This document shows positions 1-10,899 of a stretch of DNA of 64,000 nt, piece after piece. The notes below the pieces were generated by a model. The model saw only the letters and a list, made by a program, of their open reading frames with translations, did not search any database and was not told where the DNA came from. The position numbers were made by a program, and so were the translations under genes. Location of the stretch: contig NC_089232.1 in NCBI RefSeq assembly GCF_963924675.1, forward strand, positions 52,018,759 through 52,082,758, written 5' to 3'. Position 1 is the stretch's first letter; each line of letters starts with the position of its first letter. This DNA is from Phocoena phocoena. Its lineage: Eukaryota > Chordata > Mammalia > Artiodactyla > Phocoenidae.

Positions 1-500
1 TATGACCCAGCAATTCCACTCCTAGGTGTATAGCCCTCAAAATTGAAAATAGGCTCAAACAAATACTTGTGCATACATGGTCATAGTAGCACTACTCACA
101 ATAGCCGCAAGGTGGAAATAACTCAAATGTCCATTCATGGACGAATGGATAAACCGACTGTGGTATATACATATAATGGAATATTATTCAGCCACAGGAA
201 GGAAAGACTCTGATACGCGCTACAACTTGGATGAACCTCGAAGACATTATGTTAAGTGAAAGAAGCCAGAGACGGGAGTCACGTGTTGTATGATTCCGTT
301 TATAGAAATGTCCAGAATAGGTAAATGCATAGAGACAGAAGGTAGATTAGTGGTTACTGCAGGGCTGGGGAGTGACCGCTTAATGGGTATGGGGTTTTCT
401 TTGGGGATGATGGAAGTGTTTTGGAATTAGGAGTGGTGGTTGTACAGCACTGTCAACGTGCTAAATGCCATTAAAGAGTGCACTTTAAAGTGGTTAGTTC
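1..500 (+). mobile_element. Old L1 3' end
   Basis: Begins inside the ORF2 end (tatgacccagcaattccact, an L1 hallmark) and continues through the 3'UTR (aaatgtccattcatggacg, ggaatattattcagccac). It is cut by the window start. No coding capacity left. Confidence 0.85.
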
Positions 501-1342
501 TATGTTGTGTGAATGTCACCTCATTAAGGGTCACTCCCACAGCCTCAGGAAGGACAGGCACGTGGCTGGCCCTCAGAAACAGCTAGAAGCAGGGACTGCA
601 AGGCCTCTAGGAGGCTCCTCCCTGCTGCTTTCCATTCGTCTGCGTCATGCTCTCACTCGTGTAGGAACTGTGGCAGCTGACGGCGCCAAGGTGCGCTGAG
701 CATGGCGGCCTCCCGGTCTCTCCATCTCTATGACGATGTTCCCTTATTGGCCCAGCATCCGTCAGCCGTCTACTCCTGGGTCATTCAAATGCAGCAGAGA
801 GAGGGTCATAAAAGCCTCCAAAGGATGGGGGAACAGATGGCACCAGTATTGCTGGGGTAAGGCCAACTCTGGGACCCATACACAGATTAGATTTCCAAGG
901 GAGAATACGTCCACTTCATAAATGTAATACGAATGTGCAAAGTAAGTGCCGCCTTTCTGAGGAACACCCTCCTCTAGCCTCTGCCTCCCTGCCAAGTCAT
1001 ATGCCAAGTGATTCTCCTCCAGAGACTCCATATCAGATTTGTGGAGGTCTTTGCCGCTGTGTCCCCATAGGGTCAGCTTTCATCTCTGTCCTTCATTCTC
1101 AGCACCTCCTCCATCAGCAGATTCCATCAGCCCTGTGCCCCATAGGCATCCTTCTCCACTGTGCCCTCACTCTCCAGTGGGCTCCCTGCCAGCACCCCTC
1201 CTTCTCCTGTTACCCCTCCACAGCCTCCACAAATCATCGGCCTTAAACGGTTCATCGAATCACGTCACACCTTCCCCTAGACCCTTCAATGCCTCCCCCT
1301 GCATTTCGAATAAATTCAGACTCTCTACTGGGGTCTGCAACT
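501..1342. other. Non-coding stretch, no gene recognised
   Basis: Moderate GC. Open frames on both strands are short and overlap each other without homology I recognise. No repeat family identified with confidence. Confidence 0.5.
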
Positions 1343-1519
1343 CAGTGGCTCTCAACCCTGCCTAAGCTTTCGAATCACTTGGAATGCTTTTAAACATACT
1401 GATGCCTCAGGTTTCCACAGACCAGTTGAATCAGAGCGAGGAGATGAGGGCCTGGGCATGAGTATTTTCTAGATGCTGTAGAGCCGATTGTATTTTGCAG
1501 CCAGAGTTGAGAGCTACTG
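1343..1519 (+). mobile_element. MER20-like hAT MITE
   Basis: Terminal inverted repeats cagtggctctcaa (1343-1355) and ttgagagctactg (1507-1519), with the interior (tcacttggaatgctttta) typical of MER20/MER5-type hAT elements. No target-site duplication could be read. Confidence 0.7.
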
Positions 1520-1925
1520 CCCTATGTGGTCTGGCAGCTGCCTGCCTTTCTGAACTCTCTTTATCACTGTCCCTTCACTCCCACACTCCTGCCGCATTGG
1601 CCCTCTTTCTGTTTCTCAAGCCCAGACAAGCTCATCCTGACCCCAGGTCTCTTCATTTAACCTGGAATGCCTCACCCTCAAGTCTCGTGACGGGCTCCTT
1701 CTTGCTTTTCAGATCTCTGCTCAAATTTCACCTTCTCAGAGAGTCCTTCCAACCCTCTGATCATTTTTTCTAAAGTTGTCTCCACCATTTTCTCCCCACT
1801 TGCCTTCTGTCAAGTTACCATGTTTTCCCCTTTTCATAGCACTTGTCACCATCTGAAACTTAAAAAGAAGCCTGTTCATATCCTGTCTCATAAGAATGTA
1901 AATTCCATGAGAAAAGGGACCTTTC
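1520..1925 (+). mobile_element. L2 3' fragment
   Basis: Contains characteristic L2 text: tgctcaaatttcaccttctc, agagtccttccaaccctctg, and an end near 'gtaaattccatgagaaaagg'. Old and non-coding. Confidence 0.75.
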
Positions 1926-1989
1926 AGAACAGTGTCTGAAATTTAAAATACAACTGAACCCTTGCATCCTGGGGTCCGTATCATTTAGA

Positions 1990-2355
1990 CCTGGGCTGTC
2001 CATACAGTTATTGAGCACTTGATATAGAGCTAATCCAAATTGAGATGTGTTGTAAGTGTAAAATACACGCTGAATTTTAAAGACTTAGTATAAACAAATG
2101 TACAATATCTTTTTGTTTTTTTTTGTTTGTTTGTTTTGTTTTTGCGGTATGTGGGCCTCTCACTGCTGTGGCCTCTCACGCCGCGGAGCACAGGCTCCGG
2201 ACGCGCAGGCTCAGTGGCCATGGCTCACGGGCCCAGCCGCTCCGCGGCATGTGGGATCTTCCCAGACCAGGGCACGAACCCGTGTCCCCTGCATCGGCAG
2301 GCGGACTCTCAACCACTGCGCCACCAGGGAAGCCCCTACAATATCTTTTTAATAG
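1990..2355. mobile_element. hAT-type DNA transposon remnant split by a SINE
   Basis: The flanks (gctgtccatacagttattg, caaattgagatgtgttgtaa, taaaatacacgctgaatttt) resemble the same Charlie-group family as 59332-59515. The CHR SINE at 2115-2336 lies inside it, so this element is the older of the two. Confidence 0.5.
2115..2336 (-). mobile_element. CHR-type tRNA-derived SINE (cetacean)
   Basis: Read on the minus strand it starts ggggcttccctggtggcgca, passes the B-box-like ggttcg, and ends with an A-rich tail. It is flanked by a perfect 14-bp target-site duplication tacaatatcttttt (2101-2114 and 2337-2350). It belongs to the subtype with gagcggctgggcccgtgag, common in toothed whales. Confidence 0.92.
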
Positions 2356-2890
2356 CTAAACATTTTTTTCCTTAATTGAAGTAGTTAATTTACAATGTTG
2401 TGTTTCAAGTACATAGCAAAGTGATTCAGTTATAATATATATATTTATATATATATATATTTTTCAGATTCTTTTCCATTATAGGTTATTACAAGACATT
2501 GAGTATAGTTCCCTGTGCTATACCGTAGGTCCTTGTAGTTTATTTTATATATAGTAGTATGTATAATTTAATCCCAAACTCCTAATTTATCCCTCTCTCT
2601 CCCTCCCCTTTGGTAACCATGAGTTTGTTTTCTGTGTCTGTGAGTATATTTTTGTTTTGTAAATGAGTTCATTTGTGTCATTTTTTTAGATTCCACATAT
2701 AAGTGTTATCATATATTTGTCTTTGACTTATTTCACTTAATATGATAATCTCTAGGTCCATCCATGTTGCTGCAAATGGCATTATTTCATTCTTTTTTAT
2801 GGCTGAGTAATATTCTATTGTATATGTATACCATATCTTCTTTATCCCTTTATCAATAGTTTTAAAATTTTTATATGTTGAAATAATATT
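2356..2890 (-). mobile_element. L1 3'UTR fragment
   Basis: Plus-strand text ttgaagtagttaatttacaa, gcaaagtgattcagttataa and aatggcattatttcattc is the reverse of a cetartiodactyl L1 3' end. It includes an AT microsatellite at 2434-2460. Confidence 0.8.
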
Positions 2891-5010
2891 TTGGTATATG
2901 GGATGAACTAAAACATTAAAATTAATTTCACCTGCTTTTACTTTTTGTAATGTAATTATTAGAAAATTTAAAATTATGTGTGGGATGTATTAAATTTCTA
3001 TTGGACAGAAGGCAGTACACTTTGCAGTGGTACATTCCCACTAGCTGCCACAATTTCATAGCCCTGCACTCAGAGTTCCAGTTCCAGGAATGTTTGGTGA
3101 CCCTCACTGGTTTCCTTTTTCTGCAGACAACATCCCATGAAGTTGCCAGGCTAATGACCATTATCTCCTTGGTTTGAGCACTCTCCCTGCTTCTGTTTTT
3201 TTTTTCCTCTCCCTTCCTTGCCATTAGTTTATCATTGTTCTCTCCTTGAGTTTTTGCCTCTAATCTTTTCCATCAACAATTGAAACTATGTTGTTTGGCA
3301 ACCATACTTGTTTCTTGTTATATCTTTTCAAAGAGCCACAAAAACCATTCAAAAAGAACCAAGGAGTTGTGAGAGCTAGATGGAACCTTAGAGAACATTC
3401 TGTAAACTAGGAGACTTGATCCTCAGTGTGCAATGGCTTTGCATAAGGTTACCGGGGAGATAATTACGGAGTCCAGACTCAAATGCAAAGATTAATAAGG
3501 TGTGTAAAATACAAAATGATGTGCAAGCCACAACCCCTGTGCTCAGGTGACCTACATTATAGGTGGGTAAACAAAGCATATAAACAGATGAGGACATAGC
3601 AATATATATGCTCCAGGACATGAAAGGAAGGGGAGATCCCAGGGAGCTGAGGACTGGGGCTGGTGCCTAAAGTAGACTCATAATGGGTAGGAGGCTTGAG
3701 CTTAAGGGATGGAGGACATCTACTTAAAGCAACTAATTTGGCATCCTCCCAAGACCCATTGTGACCCAGGACCAAAGGATGGTGGCTTGTCCAGGTTTAG
3801 ACAGCTCTCAGAGTTGGTCATCTTAGCATCCAGATATTTCCAAGGATATGAGTCAAGTCTGGTATTAAAATCCTTACTTTGTCAGGCTGATTGGACTTGT
3901 AAGTCTATGGAAAACCAGGAAATAAACCCATTCATTCATTCATTCGATTTTACAAGGACACTTAGAGAATCTACTCTGTGTCATGCACTGTAGATATAAA
4001 GTTGGTCAAGACACATGGTCACTTGGTACCACAAGGAGAAGTCATCTGAGAACAAGATAGAGCAGAGAGATGGAAAGGACCTGGGTCTTCCATGGCATTG
4101 CTGGGCCTCTGAATATGCCAATCTTGCAGTTTGCTCTGTGTTTGGATCTTATTTTAAGGCATTATTAGTCAGGGTTTCCTGTTGCTTGGAGCTGAAGGTA
4201 TCCTAACGGATAGGACCAGTGTTCTTGAGGAGACATTTCTACTCCTGGTTATGTCCCTGGGAGACTTTATCACATCACTTCAAGGTCTCCACTGCCTCTG
4301 AGTGAGACAAGCTATAGGAAGGTGCAGAATTAGATGACAGAGATGAAGATGTGGTTTTCCTCGGGATATTCACTTTCCACTGATCCCCTTCCCATCTCCC
4401 ACCTCATCAGCACCTCCATCCTTCCTGTCCTACCGTATCCAGCTTAGATACTGTCATCTGCCATTTCAGGATCACTCTTGCCAGTATCTGAAAACCCCAT
4501 CCCGCCTCAGTTTTACTGTCAGCTGTCTTTGTACGTTCATGCTTTCCAATCTGAAATACATGCTTGGGACTGGTCAGCAATTGTACCATGTTTCTGTTGT
4601 CAGCTGTTTTTCTCACATTCGCCAAGTATAATTTAAACACTTTACTGTTACGAACTTCCATTTCGCTCCTCAATATCTCCTGTGTTGCTAAGAAAATTGA
4701 AGTTATCAGTTGGGAACTTTCTTCAATTCCCATATCAAATCTACAAACCAACCTATATTTACACCCACCTGTTCCTTCTGTTTATCCATTTGAATAGATG
4801 AGATGCTCCCTTTTCTTTCTAAAGCCATTCCTTCCACCTGGCTTGGATCTCATCCCTTGAACCAACCATCAACCATTCCTCACTTTTGTAAGCATAATTA
4901 AGTCTTTCCCATCTTAAAAGAAATCCTTTCTTGATCCCGTGGCCTTTTCCAGCTATCACCCTATTTTTCATCTCCCCACACAGCCGAACTTCTAGAAAGA
5001 GTTGTCTGTA
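2891..5010. other. Non-coding, ancient repeat debris, no gene
   Basis: No coherent coding frame. Includes a cattcattcattcattc run near 3930 and C/T-rich L2/MLT-like text at about 4370-5000. Nothing else assignable. Confidence 0.5.
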
Positions 5011-5510
5011 CTTGCTATAAATAAGGCTGTTGGGATTTTGATTGGAGTTGCGTTGACCCTATTGATCAATATGGGGAAAAATGATATCTTTAAAATATTG
5101 TCTTCCTGTCCATGAGCATGGTAAAGCCTTTCATTTGTTTTCATCTTTACTTTTTCTCGGTAATCTTTTATATTATTCTACGTGAAGGTCTTGCAGAACT
5201 TCTGTTAAAGTCCTGGATATGTGATATGTCTTTTTGCTATTGTAAATGGTATTAAAAAAAATGTTCATTTTCTGTTTCTTGCTTGTACATAGAAATGTAA
5301 TTGAAACTTGTTTATTGACTTTGTAGCAGCAGTCTTGCCTAATTTGCTTTTTATTTTTTGGTTTTGCAATTTGTTTGTATTTTTATTTATTTGGTTTCAT
5401 AATATAAGCTCTATAAGTATAAGGTATTTATATATAGTTTTACACATATTCAAGAAACATTATAATAAAGATAATAAAGATCAATCCTAGAGTCCATCAG
5501 AAAGTTTTTA
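5011..5510 (-). mobile_element. Old L1 ORF2 fragment
   Basis: Plus-strand phrases such as ggttgggattttgattgga-type text followed by gttgcgttgaccctattgat are the reverse of the L1 region after the RT domain. Heavily diverged. Confidence 0.6.
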
Positions 5511-7215
5511 TTTTTATTTTTTTTTGTTTTTTATTAATTTTTATTGGAGTATAGTTGCTTTACAATGTTGTATTAGTTTCTGCTGTACAGCAAAGTGAAT
5601 CAGCTATACATATACATACATCCCCTCTTTTTTGGATTTCCTTCCCATTTAGGTCACCACAGAGCATTGAGTAGAGTTCCCTGTGCCATACAGTATGTTC
5701 TCATTAGTTATCAATTTTATACAGAGTATCAATAGTGTATATATGTCAATCCCGATCTCCCAGTTCATCCCATCCCGCTTCCCCCTTGGTATTCATACAT
5801 TTGTTCTCTACGTCTGTGTCTCTATTTCTGCTTTGCAAATAAGATCATCTATACCATTTTTCTAGATTCCACATATACGATACTTGTTTTTCTCTTTCTG
5901 ACTTACTTCACTCTCTATGACAGTCACTAGGTCCGTCTATGTCTCTGCAAATGACCCAATTTCATTTCTTTCTATGGCTAAGTAATATTCCACTGTATAT
6001 ATGTACCACATCTTCTTTATCCATTCCTCTGTTGATGGACATTTAGGTTGCTTCCATGTCCCAGCTATTGTAAATAGTGCTGCAGTGAACATTGGGCTGC
6101 CTGTGTCTTTTTTTTTTGGTACGCGGGCCTCTCACTGTTGTGGCCTCTCCCGTTGCAGAGCACAGGCTCCGGACACGCAGGCTCAGCGGCCATGGCTCAC
6201 GGGCCCAGCCGCTCCACGGCATGTGGGATCTTCCCGGACTGGGGCACGAACCCGTGTCCCCTGCATCAGCAGGTGGACTCTCAACCACTGTGCCACCAGG
6301 GAATCCCCCTGTGTCTTTTTGAATTATGGTTTTCTCTGGGTATATGCCCAGTAGTGGGATTGCTGGGTCATATGGTAGTTCTATTTTTAGTTTTTTAAGG
6401 AACCTCCATACTGTTCTCCATAGTGGCTGTATCAATTTACACTCCCACCAACAGTGTAAGAGGGTTCCCTTTTCTCCACACCCTCTCCAGCATTTGTTGT
6501 TTGTAGATTTTTTGATGATAGCCATTCTGACCAGTGTGAGGTGATAGCTCACTGTAGTTTTGATTTGCATTTCTCTAATAACTAGTGATGTTGAGCATCT
6601 TTTCATGTGCCTCTTGGCCATCTGTATGTCTTCTTTGGAGAAATGTCTATTTGGGTCTTCTGCCCATTTTTTAATTGGGTTGTTTGGTTTTTTTCTGATA
6701 TTGAGCTGCATGAGTTGTTTGTATATTTTGGAGATTAATTCTTTGTCAGTTGCTTCATTTGCAAATATTTTCTTCCATTCTGAGGGTTGTCTTGTTTATG
6801 GTTTCTTTTGCTGTGCAAAAGCTTTTGAGTTTCATTAGGTCCCATATTTTAATTTTAATTTTTCTTACTCTAGGAGGCAGGTCAGAAAAGATCTTGCTGT
6901 GATTTATGTCAAAGAGTGTTCTGCCTATATTTTCCTCTACGAGTCTTATAGTGTCCAGTCTTACATTTAGGTCTTTAAGCTGTTTTGAGTTTATTTTTGT
7001 GTATGGTGTTAGGGAGTGTTCTAACTTCATTCTTTTACATGTAGCTGTCCAGTTTTCCCAGCACCACTTACTGACGAGACTGTCTTTTCTCCATTGTATA
7101 TTCTTGCCTCCTTTGTCATAGATTAGGTGACCAAATGTGCTTGGGTTTATCTCTGGGCTTTCAATCCTGTTCCATTGATCTATATTTCTGTTTTTGTGCC
7201 AGTACCATACTGTCT
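5511..7215 (-). mobile_element. L1, 3' part (copy 1), with SINE insertion
   Basis: Contains the 3'UTR (5511-6000) and ORF2 C-terminal coding with recognisable [18 protein letters not shown], the cysteine/histidine motif of ORF2p, and WKFLKK-type text. ORF2 is broken by frameshifts and by a CHR SINE at 6112-6307. It is 5'-truncated at 7215, where the poly(A) tail of the next L1 abuts, so the frame at 7234-6755 begins with tail-encoded lysines running into TVWYWHKN. Confidence 0.9.
6112..6307 (-). mobile_element. CHR-type SINE inside L1 copy 1
   Basis: Same subtype as at 2115-2336. Perfect 12-bp target-site duplication cctgtgtctttt (6100-6111 and 6308-6319). It interrupts L1 ORF2 after IQKDT, so it postdates that L1. 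Confidence 0.92.
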
Positions 7216-9709
7216 TTTTTTTTTTTTTAAACATCTTTATTGGGGTATAATTGCTTCACAATGGTGTGTTAGTTTCTGCTTTATAACAAAGTGAATCAGT
7301 TATACATATACATATGTTCCCATATGTCTTCCCTCTTATGTCTCCCTCCCTCCCACTCTCCCCATCCCACCCCTCCAGGCTGTCACAAAGCACCGAGCTA
7401 ATATCCCTGTGCCTTGCGGCTGCTTCCCCCTAGCTATCTACCTTACTACGTTTGTTAGTGTGTATATGTCCATGACTCTCTCTCGCCCTGTCAAAGCTCA
7501 CCCTTCCCCCTCCCCATATCCTCAAGTCCGTTCTCCAGTAGGTCTGCGTCTTTATTCCTGTCTTACCCCTAGGTTCTTCATGACATTTTTTCCCCTTAAA
7601 TTCCATATATATGTGTTAGCATACGGTATTTGTCTTTTTCTTTCTGACTTACTTCACTCTGTATGACAGACTCTAGGTCTATCCATCTCATTACAAATAG
7701 CTCAATTTCATTTCTTTTTGAGGCTGAGTAATATTCCATTGTGTATATGTGCCACATCTTCTTTATCCATTCATCCGATGATGGGCGCTTAGGTTGTTTC
7801 CGTCTCCGGGCTATTGTAAATAGAGCTGCAATGAACATTTTGGTACATGACTCTTTTTGAATTTTGGTTTTCTCAGGGGATATGCCCAGTAGTGGGATTG
7901 CTGGGTCATATGGTAATTCTATTTGTAGTTTTTTAAGGAACCTCCATACTGTTCTCCATAGTGGCTGAACCAATTCACATTCCCACCAGCAGTGCAAGAG
8001 TGTTCCCTTTTCTCCACACCCTCTCCAGCATTTATTGTTTCTAGATTTTTTGATGATGGCCATTCTGACTGGTGTGAGATGATGTCTCATTGTAGTTTTG
8101 ATTTGCATTTCTCTGATGATTAATGATGTTGAGCATTCTTTCATGTGTTTGTTGGCATTCTGTATATCTTCTTTGGAGAAATGTCTATTTAGGTCTTCTG
8201 CCCATTTTTGGATTGGGTGGTTTGTTTTTTTGTTATTGAGCTGCATGAGCTGCTTGTAAATTTTGGAGATTAATCCTTTGTCAGTTGCTTCATTTGCAAA
8301 TATTTTCTCCCATTCTGAGGGTTGTCTTTTGGTCTTGATTATGGTTTCCTTTGCTGTGCAAAAGCTTTGAAGTTTCATTAGGTCCCATTTGTTTATTTTT
8401 GTTTTTATTTCCATTACTCTAGGAGGTGGGTCAGAAAGGATCTTGCTGTGATTTATGTCATAGAGTGTTCTTCCTATGTTTTCCTCTAAGAGTTTGATAG
8501 TTTCTGGCCTTACATTTAGGTCTTTAATCCATTTGGAGCTTATTTTTGTGTATGGTGTTAGGGAGTGATCTAATCTCATACTTTTACATGTACCTGTCCA
8601 GTTTTCCCAGCACCATTTATTGAAGAGGCTGTCCTTTCTCCACTGTACATTCCTGCCTCCTTTATCAAAGATACGGTGTCCATATGTGCGTGGGTTTATC
8701 TCTGGGCTTTCTATCCTGTTCCATTGATCTATCTTTCTGTTTTTGTGCCAGTACCATACTGTCTTGATTACTGTAGCTTTGTAGTATAGTCTGAAGTCAG
8801 GGAGCCTGATTCCTCCAGCTCCGTTTTTCTTTCTCAAGTGTGCTTTGGCTATTTGAGGTCTTTTGTGTTTCCATACAAATTGTAAAACTTTTTGTTCAAA
8901 TTCTGTGAAAAATGCCATTGGTAATTTGATAGGGATTGCATTGAATCTGTAGATTGCTTTAGGTAGTATAGTCATTTTCACAATATTGATTATTCCAATC
9001 CAAGAACATGATATATCTCTCCAGCTGTTTGTGTTGTCTTTGATGTCTTTCATTAGTATCTTATAGTTTTCTGCATACAGGTCTTTTGCCTCCTTAGGTA
9101 GGTTTATTCCTAGGTATTTTTTTCCTTTTGTTGCAGTGGTAAATGGGATTGTTTCCTTAGTTTCTCTTTCTGATCTTTCATTATTAGTGTGTTGGAATGC
9201 AAGAGATTTATGCATATTAATTTTGTATCCTGCAACTTTACTAAATTCATTGATTAGCTCTAGTAGTTTTCTGGTGGCATCTTTAGAATTTTCTATGTAT
9301 AGTATCATGTCATCTGCAAACAGTGAAAGTTTTACTTCTTCTGTTCCAATTTAGATTCCTTTTATTTCTTTTTCTTCTCTAATTGCTATGGCTTGGACTT
9401 CCAGAACTATGTTGAGTAATAGTGGTGAGAGTGGACACCCTTGTCTTGTTCCTGATCTTAGAGGAAATGCTTTCAGTTTTTCACCATTGAGAATGATGTT
9501 TGCTGTGGGTTTTTCATATATGGCCTTTATTATATTGAGGTAGGTTCCCTCTGTGCCCACTTTCTGGAGAGTTTTTATTCTTCTGTTTGTTAATATGGTG
9601 TATGACACTGATTGATTTGCTTATAATGAAGAATCCTTGCATCCCTGGGATAAATCCCACTTGATCATGGTGTGTGATCCTTTTAATGTGTTGCTGGATT
9701 CGGTTTGCT
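7216..9709 (-). mobile_element. Relatively young L1 (copy 2), 5'-truncated, ORF2 nearly open
   Basis: ORF2 C-terminal half is open for 570 codons (9308-7596) and the same frame continues upstream to 9608, interrupted only by one TAA at 9353-9351. It holds the reverse-transcriptase [11 protein letters not shown] motif at about 9290-9325, [10 protein letters not shown] upstream, and the [18 protein letters not shown] motif. The 3'UTR lies at 7230-7595 and the tail at 7216-7229. An internal deletion at about 9571-9584 joins INK to RIKTLQKVG, losing the AFDKIQH block of the RT domain. No endonuclease domain or ORF1 remains, so it is not autonomous. Confidence 0.93.
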
Positions 9710-10790
9710 CTAATTCACTTATTAATTGTAATAATATATCTGTATATTTTTATGTACACAATTTACATCTGCAAATAACATGTATTTCTTGCTTTCCAGT
9801 TCTTATTGGCTTATGTGCTTGTTTAGTACCTCCAATACAATAATGAATAGAAGTAGTGATAGTGTGAAAAATTGTCTCATTTCTGACTTTAAAGGGAAAG
9901 CTTTTAACGTTTCCTCATTAATTATAGTGTTTGCTATAGATTTTTAATTTTTTTAAAATAAACTTTATCATATTTGGGAAGTTCTCTTCTATTCTTGGTC
10001 ACTTAGAAGGTGTTTTGTTTTTTTTTTCCCATCATGCAGGAATTGATGTTAAGTGTGTCAAATACATTTTTTATGCATCTACTGGTACAGTCATACTATT
10101 TTTCTCCTTTTATTCTATTAATGTGACAAATTACATTAATTGATTACCTAATCAACCTTATATTCCTGAAACAAAATCAACTTGGTTATAATTTGTTGTC
10201 TTTTTGTATATCACTGGATTCTGGATTCAGTTTGCTAATATTTTATATAGGAAGTTTTCATCTATGTTCATAGTGAGATTGGCCTGTAATTTTCCTTCCT
10301 TAAAACATCCTAGTCAACTTTTGGTATCAAGGTAATGGTGATCTTATAGAATCAGTTTTGAAGCTTGCCCTCTCTTTTGGTTCTATGAAAGAGTTCGTGT
10401 ACAGCTAGTAAACATCTTCACTAAATGTGGGATAGAATTCACTTGTAAGCATCTGTGCTTAGAATTTCTTTGTGGGAAGGTTTATAGATTAAATTTCTTT
10501 AATAGTAATATGAATAATTAGACATTCCATTTTGTCTTTTGTCAGTTTTGGTGCATTTCATTTTTCTAGGAATTTGTTTCATCCAGATCTTCAAATTTGT
10601 AGGCTTTAAGTTCAAAGTATCTTTTATGATCTTTTCAGTGCATGCAGGATCTGTAGCGATGCCCCTTTTTTATTCATAATATTAGGATTTGAGATTTCTT
10701 TTTTTACTCAAGTAATGTCACCAGAATTTATCAGTTTTACTAGTATTTTCAAAGAATCAACTTTGGGCTCTTTTTATCCTCTCTGTCGTA
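9710..10790 (-). mobile_element. Old L1 ORF2 fragment
   Basis: Resumes from the RT region in a much more diverged copy (ctccaatacaataatgaatag, ggaattgatgttaagtgtgt, gagattggcctgtaatttt). No open frame. Same orientation as the two younger copies. Confidence 0.75.
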
Positions 10791-10899
10791 AAGGCCCATC
10801 CCAAGCATTTGAGGAGTCAAGGGCAAGAGTACAAATGAAGGCTTACATTTACATATTTTTACACTGTATACTTAAAATAACAAATATATATTCTTCCTT

